Shown piece by piece: positions 17,765 through 24,991 of a stretch of DNA of 37,077 bases. This DNA is from CAURMH01 sp963525745. Lineage in GTDB: Bacteria > Pseudomonadota > Gammaproteobacteria > Enterobacterales > Pasteurellaceae. Positions within the stretch are counted from its first letter, which is position 1; the number at the start of each line of letters is the position of its first letter. The notes under the pieces were generated by a model, which was given only the letters and a program-made list of their open reading frames with translations, was not told where the DNA came from and searched no databases. Where the stretch lies: NCBI GenBank assembly GCA_963525745.1, contig CAURMH010000008.1, positions 1 to 37,077 on the forward strand. The letters run 5' to 3'. Position numbers and translations under genes: made by a program.

Positions 17765-17806
17765 CCGCTATTTGATTGTAGCAGTCAACCAAATAGCGGT
17801 TTTTTA
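17765..17806 (+). terminator. Terminator downstream of dxs
   Basis: CCGCTATTTG (17765-17774) pairs with CAAATAGCGG (17790-17799), followed by TTTTTT. It lies about 100 bases after the dxs stop. The rest of 17662-17845 shows no gene. Confidence 0.8.
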
Positions 17807-17845
17807 TTTAAGAGGAATAAAAGTGTGGTTAATTATGAATGAATT

Positions 17846-18124
17846 TTAGAAATGTTTTTGTTTCAAAACGGACTGACCAAAACGCTTTTCAATTTCCTGC
17901 AACACTACCACAGGATCTAATTCCAATCCTTTACAATATTCAATAAATTCAAAGATGTCCAACCGCCTATCTCCGGTTTCGACTTTTCCGATAAAGGAAT
18001 GCACGACGCCCAATTTTTCACCAAATGCGCGTTGTGTTAAACCTAACTCATGTCTACGATTAAGAAAAAGCTCTCTTAACCAACTATGTTCATTCGAGTG
18101 AACAGATAATCTCAAATTTGTCAT
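17846..18124 (-). CDS. XRE-family transcriptional regulator
   Basis: A 92-residue single-domain helix-turn-helix protein. Residues 18-72 read RELFLNRRHELGLTQRAFGEKLGVVHSFIGKVETGDRRLDIFEF, the Cro/C1-type HTH pattern, then a short helical tail (LELDPVVVLQEIEKRF). No toxin, protease or ligand domain is attached. It is divergent from a small membrane protein gene, with two operator-like repeats between them. Its start codon lies at the edge of the first repeat, whose AGGTG would act as its ribosome site. It probably represses its neighbour and itself. The partners and signal are unknown. Confidence 0.85.
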   Translation of the reverse strand: MTNLRLSVHSNEHSWLRELFLNRRHELGLTQRAFGEKLGVVHSFIGKVETGDRRLDIFEFIEYCKGLELDPVVVLQEIEKRFGQSVLKQKHF

Positions 18125-18170
18125 TGCACCTATTTTAGGTGCATGTTATACTTGTACCTGTTTTAGAACC
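18124..18170. promoter_or_regulatory. Divergent promoter region with two operator-like repeats
   Basis: Rightward promoter: TTGCAC (18124-18129), 17-base spacer, TATACT (18147-18152). The spacer contains the palindrome TGCACCTA-TTT-TAGGTGCA (18125-18143). A second, degenerate copy, GTACCTGTTTTAGAACC (18154-18170), starts 28 bases after the first. On the leftward strand, TTGGTT and TATAAC about 16 bases apart form a possible promoter for the regulator. The layout suits binding of the adjacent XRE protein. Confidence 0.7.
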
Positions 18171-18188
18171 AAGTAATAAGGAGTAATA

Positions 18189-18584
18189 ATGTCTTTTTTA
18201 TCTAAAACTTTTGGCGGATTATCCAGATCCTACTATATAAGACAATTCTTATTTGGATTGATCTTTCTCTCGTTTTTCATCTTTATTGGATATGAACATC
18301 ACAGCACAACGGGGAATTACTCCCTTTTAGCAACAAATATTATTTACGGCTCAGTTTGTTTATTTCTATATCCCTATTCACGCTTTGTCTATGAAAGTAT
18401 TGTAGAATATATTGTCGGAAATAATGGTTTTTTAGTGAATAGCGTTTTATTTCTCACTGCCAAATTCATTACAATGTTCATTTGCTTTTTCCTTGCGATA
18501 TTTATTGCACCAATTGGACTAATTTATCTATATTTCTATCATTCAAAACAAGAAAAATTACAAAACTTACCAGATAATGAATAA
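18189..18584 (+). CDS. Small membrane protein of unknown function
   Basis: A 131-residue protein that I do not recognise. It has about three hydrophobic segments (residues 19-35, 46-62 and 82-114, the last possibly two helices), a basic start (SKTFGGLSRSYYIRQF) and a hydrophilic tail (HSKQEKLQNLPDNE). It lacks a signal peptide cleavage site and catalytic motifs. AAGGAG stands seven bases before the ATG. It is expressed from a promoter overlapped by the operator of the divergent XRE gene, so it is likely to be regulated. Composition is more AT-rich than the housekeeping genes around it, which could mean transfer. Confidence 0.75.
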   Translation: MSFLSKTFGGLSRSYYIRQFLFGLIFLSFFIFIGYEHHSTTGNYSLLATNIIYGSVCLFLYPYSRFVYESIVEYIVGNNGFLVNSVLFLTAKFITMFICFFLAIFIAPIGLIYLYFYHSKQEKLQNLPDNE

Positions 18585-18587
18585 AAA

Positions 18588-18607
18588 AGGACGCTCTAGA
18601 GCGTCCT
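18588..18607. terminator. Bidirectional terminator
   Basis: A perfect 20-base palindrome, AGGACGCTCT/AGAGCGTCCT, flanked by AAAAAA and ATTTTT. It lies between the membrane protein gene and the convergent rplT and can serve both. Confidence 0.88.
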
Positions 18608-18631
18608 AATTTTTATCTAAACTTTAACAAA

Positions 18632-18985
18632 TTAAAGTGCAGATTTTGCTTTTTCAACTAATGCAGCAAATGCTACTTTATCGAATACGGCAATATCGGC
18701 AAGGATCTTACGGTCAATTTCAACAGACGCTTTTTTCAAGCCATTGATGAATTTGCTGTAAGATAAACCGTTTTGACGAGCCGCCGCATTGATACGTGCA
18801 ATCCATAATTGACGGAATTGACGTTTACGTTGACGACGGTCACGATATGCGTATTGACCAGCTTTGATCACCGCTTGGAAAGCAACGCGATACACGCGTG
18901 AACGTGCACCATAATAACCTTTAGCAGCCTTAAGAACTTTCTTATGGCGTGCTCTTGCAATAACACCACGTTTTACACGAGCCAT
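18632..18985 (-). CDS. rplT: Ribosomal protein L20
   Basis: Ribosomal protein L20, 117 residues, needed for early assembly of the large subunit. The sequence is near-invariant for the family: [34 protein letters not shown], then the globular half with [21 protein letters not shown]. It ends the infC-rpmI-rplT operon, 66 bases after rpmI. In E. coli L20 also represses translation of rpmI and its own gene through the leader before rpmI. Confidence 0.98.
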
Positions 18986-19051
18986 TATTTAATCTCCTAT
19001 GTAATATTTTTAACTAATTTAACTAATCGTACGTTTTGCTTAAATAACGGC

Positions 19052-19249
19052 TTATGCGTATGGTAAGCAAGCTACTACTAAAACTTGGTCTGCTTTCGCA
19101 ACCATTGATTTATGACGTAAATGACGTTTACGTTTAGTTGTTTTTTTAGTCAAAATATGACGTAAGTGAGATTGTTTACGCTTGAAACCACCAGAAGCAG
19201 TTTTTTTGAAACGCTTAGCAGCACCGCGTACTGTTTTAATTTTAGGCAT
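19052..19249 (-). CDS. rpmI: Ribosomal protein L35
   Basis: Ribosomal protein L35, 65 residues: [20 protein letters not shown] at the start and a Lys/Arg-rich body ([20 protein letters not shown]). The start is the ATG at 19249. A longer frame running upstream into the leader is not real because L35 is about 65 residues long. It is the middle gene of the infC operon. Confidence 0.97.
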
Positions 19250-19454
19250 TGTTAAATAACTCCGCATTTTTAAGTTTAAACAACATAACCAGGCGAATCG
19301 TTTTAAGGCGATTACTTGTCGGCACTGATTATTTCCGATTAAGGCAAATAGAATTGCCGTTTTACAAGCCATCAGGCTGCGTAGTGTGCCCAATGCGCGT
19401 TGTATTTTCACCAAAGTGAAAATTCAATTATTCGGATGAAATCCAAATAAAAAA
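19250..19454 (-). promoter_or_regulatory. infC-rpmI leader, candidate L20 autoregulatory region
   Basis: A 205-base gap inside the operon. It holds an 8-bp hairpin (19404-19411 with 19416-19423) soon after the infC stop and a short GGCAA/TTGCC hairpin (19343-19358). In E. coli an L20-binding pseudoknot precedes rpmI. I did not derive a pseudoknot here, so the assignment rests on position and structure potential. Confidence 0.4.
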
Positions 19455-19997
19455 TTATTTTTTCTTAGGCGCTAAAACCATAATCGCTTGGCGACCTTCT
19501 AATCTTCCCGGAGCCGATTCCACCACAGAAATTTCAGCTAAATCATTTTTCACGCGTTCTAATACATCTAGACCGATATCTTGATGCGCCATTTCACGAC
19601 CACGGAAACGTACTGTGATTTTCGCTTTATCACCATCTTCTAAGAAACGGATTAAGCTACGTAATTTAACTTGGTAGTCACCTTCGTCTGTACCCGGACG
19701 GAATTTAATTTCCTTCACTTGTACGACTTTTTGTTTTTTCTTCTGCTCTTTGGCGGTTTTACTTTTCTCGTAAAGGAATTTACCGTAATTCATAATACGG
19801 CAAACCGGCGGTTCAGCATTCGGACTAATTTCAACTAAATCAAGCTCTGCTCGTTCAGCCATTTCTAAAGCTTGTTGAATCGATACAATCCCTGCTTGTT
19901 CACCATCCTGGTCAATCAAACGAACTTCTCTTACACGAATTTCATCATTAATACGATTCGGGCGATTAGCTGCCGGTGCTTTTTTTACGGTTTTAAT
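19455..19997 (-). CDS. infC: Translation initiation factor IF-3 (ATT start)
   Basis: Prevents premature subunit joining and checks the start codon and initiator tRNA. Read from an ATT codon at 19997 the protein has 180 residues, the same as E. coli IF-3. It begins M-KTVKKAPAANRPNRIND and continues with ISPNAEPPVCRIMNYGKFLYEK, KEIKFRPGTDEGDYQVKL and a terminal VLAPKKK. AAGGA lies nine bases before the ATT. The first ATG (19919) would remove 26 conserved residues. A rare AUU start is the known basis of IF-3 self-control: low IF-3 lets its own mRNA be used. Confidence 0.95.
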   Translation of the reverse strand: MKTVKKAPAANRPNRINDEIRVREVRLIDQDGEQAGIVSIQQALEMAERAELDLVEISPNAEPPVCRIMNYGKFLYEKSKTAKEQKKKQKVVQVKEIKFRPGTDEGDYQVKLRSLIRFLEDGDKAKITVRFRGREMAHQDIGLDVLERVKNDLAEISVVESAPGRLEGRQAIMVLAPKKK

Positions 19998-20098
19998 AGT
20001 GTGTTCCTTCTATTTATTTAGAAATAAAACCTGCCATGCTAGCTGGTAGCATAGAGATTTAGCCTACAGTCTGTGATAAAAACAAACAAAACGACCAA

Positions 20099-20127
20099 AT
20101 TTTATAGCATTTGAACAAGTTATGCAA
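20099..20127 (-). promoter_or_regulatory. Candidate infC promoter
   Basis: Leftwards, TTGCAT (20127-20122), a 17-base spacer and TAAAAT (20104-20099). It gives a leader of roughly 95 bases containing the hairpin ATGCTA/TAGCAT (20036-20052). The rest of 19998-20228 holds one uptake signal (20168) and no gene. Confidence 0.5.
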
Positions 20128-20228
20128 TAAGAAGCGGGAATATCTCTTCAACGACAGACTGCTTCAAAAGTGCGGTCAATTTTGACCAAGTTTGAACAAT
20201 AAGATTTATTGTAATTTAAAAGAAGTCC

Positions 20229-21128
20229 TTAATTTACAATAAGTTTTTTAATTATTTCCGTTTGAGGAAATTGCTGAATTGTTGCCAACGCTTTTTGACG
20301 TAGCTTTTCCAACTCATCCGGATAACTTAACAGCTCACAACACTTATCCACTAATTGTTCATAAGGTACGCCGGCAATTCCATCCAAATAATCACTTTCA
20401 ATCTCTGTCGTTTTATTCACTTCACTGACAATCGCAACACCATTATTCATCAAATAAAAACATCGTACAATTTCAAAAATTTGACTATCAAAGAAATGAA
20501 CATTTAACACGATTTTAGAACGAGAGATATAACGATCTAACTCTTCTCCAAATACATCTTTTAAAGCAACAACATTTACACCTCTATTGCTTAACTGATG
20601 AATAATATGCTCGCGCCGCTCTGTCATAGAACCGTAAAATAAAACATCAATATCGCGAACATGATCGGAAGGAATACGATTTAATATTGGTGAATAGCCT
20701 AATTTTAAATATTGAGGATGCGTTAAACCAAATTGATTAAAAAGCTCAATATTCTTCTTACTATAATCCCAAACCTGACATTTAGAAGCCAAGTAAAGTG
20801 TTTTATGAAACCACATTTTATAATGCGGTTCAGGTCTAAATTGCAAACTTGCCAATTGTTCGGTATTCACAATAATTGAATTTTCATTCAAAATTGGAAT
20901 ATCCGGTTCATAAATTAAATGCGCACCTAATATAATATTAGTTATATTTTCTTCAGTATAAATTGTATTAAAATTGATACTGGCGTTAAATCCCAATTCT
21001 TGTAGGGTATAATTAATTGTATTAGCTAAATCCCAAAAAATATTTTTGGTTATTTCACTAGCATATATTATCCCGACATTAACTGTTTTCTTTAATTTTG
21101 AATTTTCAATAAATTGATCGCTCATCAT
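20229..21128 (-). CDS. Glycosyltransferase-like protein (GT-B, C-terminal Glycos_transf_1_2 type)
   Basis: A 299-residue protein resembling CgeB-like GT-B glycosyltransferases. The N-terminal half (NVGIIYASEITKNIFWDLAN) forms a Rossmann-like start. The C-terminal half has the nucleotide-sugar-binding pattern DIDVLFYGSMTERREHIIHQL, SRSKIVLNVHFFDSQIFEIVRCFYLMNNGVAIVSE and a tail, VPYEQLVDKCCELLSYPDELEKLRQKA, typical of the family. The sugar and acceptor are unknown. It is AT-rich, has no uptake signal inside it and stands alone between infC and thrS, which adjoin in E. coli. It could serve LOS or the polysaccharide loci. Confidence 0.7.
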   Translation of the reverse strand: MMSDQFIENSKLKKTVNVGIIYASEITKNIFWDLANTINYTLQELGFNASINFNTIYTEENITNIILGAHLIYEPDIPILNENSIIVNTEQLASLQFRPEPHYKMWFHKTLYLASKCQVWDYSKKNIELFNQFGLTHPQYLKLGYSPILNRIPSDHVRDIDVLFYGSMTERREHIIHQLSNRGVNVVALKDVFGEELDRYISRSKIVLNVHFFDSQIFEIVRCFYLMNNGVAIVSEVNKTTEIESDYLDGIAGVPYEQLVDKCCELLSYPDELEKLRQKALATIQQFPQTEIIKKLIVN

Positions 21129-21182
21129 TTTAATTAGAGAAAATCAGGCACAAATTGTACCTGATTACACTCCCCTTTTTAC

Positions 21183-23111
21183 TTATTCATTGAGTAATTT
21201 TAATTCACGATTTCGAACTTGCGATTTTAAAATTTCCGCAAATTCTTCTACCGTAAATGTACCTAAATCCGTACCTTTACGAGTACGAACGGCAATTTTG
21301 CCTTCCGCTACTTCTTTGTCCCCACAAACGAGCATATAGGGCACGCGACGTAAGGTATGTTCACGGATTTTGAAACCCACTTTTTCGTTACGAATATCCG
21401 CTTTTACGCGTAAACCGGCATGAGAAAGGGTTTTCACCACCTTTTGCACATAGTCCGCTTGGCTATCGGTAATATTCATCACGATTGCTTGAGTAGGGGC
21501 TAACCAGGCCGGGAAAAAACCGGCGTATTCTTCGGTAATGATACCGATGAAGCGTTCAATTGAACCTAAAATTGCACGGTGGATCATCACCGGTATTTTA
21601 CGGTTGTTGTCTTCCGCAACATAGGTTGCGTCTAAACGCCCCGGCAAGGCAAAGTCTAATTGCACCGTACCGCATTGCCATTCGCGACCTAAGCAATCGC
21701 GCAACGCAAACTCAATTTTCGGGCCGTAGAAGGCGCCTTCGCCCTCTTGAATTTCATATTCAAGACCATTGTGTTTTAGTGCGTTGGCCAATCCGGTTTC
21801 CGCGCGATCCCACATTTCATCCGCGCCGATACGTTTTTCCGGACGGGTTGAAAGTTTCACGTAAATATCGGTGAAGCCAAAAGTACTATAAATGTCGTAA
21901 ACCATTTTAATACAGCTGGTTACTTCGCTTTCAATTTGGTCTTCAGTACAGAAAATGTGGGCATCATCTTGAGTGAAGCCACGTACACGCATTAAACCAT
22001 GTAAAGAACCGGATGGCTCATTACGATGGCAGGAACCAAATTCCGCCATACGGATCGGTAAATCACGATAAGATTTTAAGCCTTGGTTGAAAATTTGAAC
22101 GTGACCCGGGCAGTTCATTGGTTTAATCGCATATTCACGGTTTTCCGATTGGGTGGTGAACATTAAATCACCGTAGTTTTGCCAGTGCCCGGTTTTTTCC
22201 CACAACACGCGATCCATCATAAACGGACCTTTTACTTCTTGATAATCGTACTCTTTTAATTTGGTCCGCACGAAGGTTTCAAGCTCACGGAAAATTGTCC
22301 AGCCGTCATTGTGCCAGAACACCATACCCGGCGCTTCTTCTTGCATATGATATAAATCTAATGCTTTACCAATTTTACGGTGGTCACGTTTTGCCGCTTC
22401 TTCTAAGCGTTGTAAGTATTCGGCTAATTGTTTTTTATCTGCCCAAGCTGTACCGTAGATACGTTGTAACATTTTATTTTTGCTGTCACCACGCCAGTAC
22501 GCACCGGCAATTTTCATTAGTTTAAAGTGGTGGCAAAAACGCATATTAGGTACGTGCGGGCCGCGGCACATATCGATATATTCTTGGTGATGATATAGCG
22601 CCGGCGTTGCAGTGCGTTCGATGTTTTCATCTAAAATCGCCATTTTGTACGGTTCACCGCGTTTTTCAAAGGTATCGCGCGCTTCTTGCCAACTGACGCG
22701 TTTCTTCACCACGTCATAATTGGTTTTCGCCAATTCCAACATGCGTTTTTCGATCGCGTCCAAATCTTCTTGGGTTAAAGAGCGGTCTAAATCCACGTCA
22801 TAGTAGAAGCCGTTTTCAATCGTTGGACCGATTGCCATTTTCACATCCGGGAATAATTGTTTGATGGCGTGACCAAGCAAGTGTGCGCAAGAGTGGCGGA
22901 TAATTTCTAAACCGTCTTCATCTTTTGCGGTAATAATTTCTAAAGTGGCATCTTGCTCAATAATGTCACACGCATCACGGCGTTCACCGTTCACGCGACC
23001 TGCAATGGTTGCTTTGGCAAGGCCTGCTCCGATATCTTGCGCCACTTCAAGCACAGAAACAGGACGATCGAATTGACGTTGAGAACCGTCAGGTAAAGTA
23101 ATAATTGGCAT
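21183..23111 (-). CDS. thrS: Threonyl-tRNA synthetase
   Basis: Charges tRNA-Thr and removes mis-attached serine. From the ATG at 23111 the protein has 642 residues, as in E. coli. Domains in order: TGS (MPIITLPDGSQRQFDRPVSV, 1-60); the editing domain with HSCAHLLGHA; the class II core with AIKPMNCPGHVQIF, then RMAEFGSCHRNEPSGSLHGLMRVRGFTQDDAHIFC; and a C-terminal anticodon domain from about 535. A longer frame to 23264 adds residues that belong to no ThrRS and would cover the leader. AAGGA precedes the chosen ATG. A tRNA-like operator sits just upstream. Confidence 0.97.
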   Translation of the reverse strand: MPIITLPDGSQRQFDRPVSVLEVAQDIGAGLAKATIAGRVNGERRDACDIIEQDATLEIITAKDEDGLEIIRHSCAHLLGHAIKQLFPDVKMAIGPTIENGFYYDVDLDRSLTQEDLDAIEKRMLELAKTNYDVVKKRVSWQEARDTFEKRGEPYKMAILDENIERTATPALYHHQEYIDMCRGPHVPNMRFCHHFKLMKIAGAYWRGDSKNKMLQRIYGTAWADKKQLAEYLQRLEEAAKRDHRKIGKALDLYHMQEEAPGMVFWHNDGWTIFRELETFVRTKLKEYDYQEVKGPFMMDRVLWEKTGHWQNYGDLMFTTQSENREYAIKPMNCPGHVQIFNQGLKSYRDLPIRMAEFGSCHRNEPSGSLHGLMRVRGFTQDDAHIFCTEDQIESEVTSCIKMVYDIYSTFGFTDIYVKLSTRPEKRIGADEMWDRAETGLANALKHNGLEYEIQEGEGAFYGPKIEFALRDCLGREWQCGTVQLDFALPGRLDATYVAEDNNRKIPVMIHRAILGSIERFIGIITEEYAGFFPAWLAPTQAIVMNITDSQADYVQKVVKTLSHAGLRVKADIRNEKVGFKIREHTLRRVPYMLVCGDKEVAEGKIAVRTRKGTDLGTFTVEEFAEILKSQVRNRELKLLNE

Positions 23112-23132
23112 TGTTTTTTCCTTAATACAGTG

Positions 23133-23153
23133 GTCACCCATACGAAAGGTGAC
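23133..23153 (-). promoter_or_regulatory. thrS translational operator: tRNA-Thr anticodon-arm mimic
   Basis: Read in the thrS direction, GTCACC (23153-23148) pairs with GGTGAC (23138-23133). An inner U-G pair closes a seven-base loop, UUCGUAU. The loop has U33, a CGU anticodon and A37 as in a tRNA-Thr anticodon arm, with CGU at -33 to -31 from the AUG. E. coli ThrRS represses its own translation by binding such a hairpin at nearly the same distance. Confidence 0.8.
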
Positions 23154-23404
23154 GTGTTCGTTTAAAAATTTTACAAAACTAACCGTACTTTTTCGCCGAA
23201 TCCGCTTCGCTCCTACTATTGAACGGCAAAACTCGGGATAAAGTGCGGTCGCGGATTTTATCATTTAATGTGTGGCTTGTTAAATCGTGCGCGCATATTT
23301 TCCGAAAACGAAAAAATACTTTTCGTAAATAAAACTTTATCTCTGAAAAATAATCGCTAGAATGAGCGCACTTTTTTACGCCCCATTATTTCAAAGGAAA
23401 CAAG

Positions 23405-23992
23405 ATGAGCAATGTATTAGTCTTAAAATCCAGCATTCTTGCGGACAATTCTCAAAGCAACAAATTAGCCGATTATGCTATCGAAAAATTACAAGGCAAT
23501 CACATCGTAGTACGTGATTTAGCGCAAAACCAATTACCGCAATTTGATGCAACGGCGGCAACAGCCGTACGCGGTGAACCAAAAACCGATGAAGAAAAAC
23601 AACTTCTTGCGCTTTCTGACAAACTCGTTACCGAATTAAAAACGGCAGATGTCGTTGTAATCGGTGCACCGATGTACAACTTAAATATCCCGACACAATT
23701 AAAAGCTTATTTCGATTTTATCGCACGTCCGCGTGTAACCTTTCAATATACTGAAAATGGCCCTCAAGGTTTATTAAAAGGGAAAAAGGCCATTGTGTTA
23801 TGTACATTCGGAGGCTTATATGATGAAAAAAATATCGTTACTCAATATATGAAAGCGATTTTAGGCTTTGTGGGCATTACGGACGTGCAATTTGTGTATG
23901 CACAAGGCATTGGTTATGGCGCGGAAGCGATTGAAAAAGCGCAGGCTTCTGCGAAAGCGGAAATAGATAAAATTATGATGAATCTTAACTAA
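23405..23992 (+). CDS. azoR: FMN-dependent NADH-azoreductase
   Basis: A 195-residue flavodoxin-fold quinone/azo reductase of the AzoR family, which reduces quinones, azo and nitro compounds with NADH and FMN in the cytoplasm. Landmarks are VLKSSILADNSQSNKLAD (phosphate loop), ADVVVIGAPMYNLNIPTQLKAYFDFIARP near 81-109 and LCTFGGLYDE near 138-147. The ATG follows AAAGGAAACAAG. It is a single gene, divergent from thrS and closed by a hairpin terminator. In the 23112-23404 gap I see the thrS operator, one uptake signal at 23241 and a possible TAGAAT -10 box at 23358. Confidence 0.93.
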   Translation: MSNVLVLKSSILADNSQSNKLADYAIEKLQGNHIVVRDLAQNQLPQFDATAATAVRGEPKTDEEKQLLALSDKLVTELKTADVVVIGAPMYNLNIPTQLKAYFDFIARPRVTFQYTENGPQGLLKGKKAIVLCTFGGLYDEKNIVTQYMKAILGFVGITDVQFVYAQGIGYGAEAIEKAQASAKAEIDKIMMNLN

Positions 23993-24000
23993 AAGCGAAA

Positions 24001-24030
24001 AAAATACCACCTTAAAGGTGGTATTTTTTT
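24001..24030. terminator. Bidirectional terminator
   Basis: AAAATACCACC (24001-24011), loop TTAAA, GGTGGTATTTT (24017-24027), followed by TTT. It lies between azoR and the convergent DUF4422 gene, whose stop codon (24029-24031) is in the T-tract. Confidence 0.87.
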
Positions 24031-24817
24031 AAAATGTTCCGTAAACAACATCTCGTTGAGTGTAACGTAAATTACTTTCTTTTTCCTGTAAATACGCCAT
24101 ATAACAATTTGCCAATCGTTCGCTTAAAAATGCAACAGCGCGTTTTTGATAATCATCATAATGAGAAATATCAAGACGTTTTTCTAATTCAAATAACACA
24201 TCAAATAACCAAGCACAATAAGGATGGAAATATTCTTTTTTCATAATGAGCATATTACAATAAAATGCATCTTTAGAATGTAACCATCTTAAAGAAGCTG
24301 GATACATTTCCGGATATTTTTCTTTAATAATACTCATCGCAATATCAATATCTTTACTATTATGGGAATGGGAATATTGTTCATAATTAGTAAAAAGATA
24401 TTCCGGGTAATCAATTCTAAACAAATTTATTAAACCAGAGCTTATAATATCATATTGCTCACAAACTTCTTTGATTCTCTCACTATGCCAACCAAATTTA
24501 TTAATCGTCTCTTCATCAAATTGAGCAAAATGAAAATCCGTAACAGCACGATTAAAATTTAACAAACGACGATAATGAAATAATCCATAATAATCCGCTT
24601 CGACATTTTTCCACATCCAATATAAAACGGTCATTTCACAATAGGTTTTATTTTTGGCCGAAATATTGTCAAGCGTATCATCACCGATGATCTCCCCGTC
24701 AATTACCTCATTTGAAATAGCCTTGCCCGCCCAGATCGGAATTAAACATTCATTTTGATATCGCGGTGAATTTTTGTGATGGCATACATAAATTTTGACA
24801 TTAGGTTGTTCGCTCAT
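24029..24817 (-). CDS. DUF4422 family glycosyltransferase (second copy)
   Basis: A 262-residue DUF4422 protein with NISAKNKTYCEMTVLYWMWKN, YYGLFHYRRLLNF, FYCNMLIMKKEYFHPYCAWLFDVLFELEKRLD and a terminal FLSERLANCYMAYL. These align with the protein at 2151-2903, but the two are clearly diverged, so this is not a recent duplication. DUF4422 enzymes are found in LPS and capsule loci; the sugar is unknown. It is AT-rich, has no uptake signal, and stands alone between azoR and the trp genes. The 5' side ends at an uptake signal (24860) and the trpE promoter region. Confidence 0.85.
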   Translation of the reverse strand: MSEQPNVKIYVCHHKNSPRYQNECLIPIWAGKAISNEVIDGEIIGDDTLDNISAKNKTYCEMTVLYWMWKNVEADYYGLFHYRRLLNFNRAVTDFHFAQFDEETINKFGWHSERIKEVCEQYDIISSGLINLFRIDYPEYLFTNYEQYSHSHNSKDIDIAMSIIKEKYPEMYPASLRWLHSKDAFYCNMLIMKKEYFHPYCAWLFDVLFELEKRLDISHYDDYQKRAVAFLSERLANCYMAYLQEKESNLRYTQRDVVYGTF

Positions 24818-24933
24818 TTTATTGTTGACTCCGATAACGAGTAAATTTCTGTAAAAATAACCGCACTTTTATCATGCCGGTTTTCTCCGTCGGCAAATAC
24901 TATCAGATTTTCTAAATTTTTTTAAGTGGTCTA

Positions 24934-24967
24934 TTGACTTCTCTCTTTTGCACTAGTCTAATAGTAC
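24934..24967 (+). promoter_or_regulatory. trp operon promoter with overlapping TrpR operator
   Basis: TTGACT (24934-24939), a 17-base spacer and TCTAAT (24957-24962). GCACTAGTCTAATAGTAC (24950-24967) covers the -10 box and matches the TrpR operator layout: inverted GTACTA/TAGTGC half-sites six bases apart, as in E. coli aroH. Only about 24 bases separate it from the trpE ATG, leaving no room for a leader peptide and attenuator. Confidence 0.8.
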
Positions 24968-24991
24968 AAAATTTCAAAAAAGGATTTCATT

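Noticed and set aside
17823..17849. Eight-codon frame with GTG start behind GAGGA, possible leader peptide
   Set aside because: It follows the dxs terminator and precedes no rightward gene; it overlaps the 3' end of the XRE gene on the other strand.
23112..23264. Longer N-terminus for thrS
   Set aside because: The extra residues match no ThrRS and would translate through the operator hairpin; 642 residues from 23111 is the normal length.
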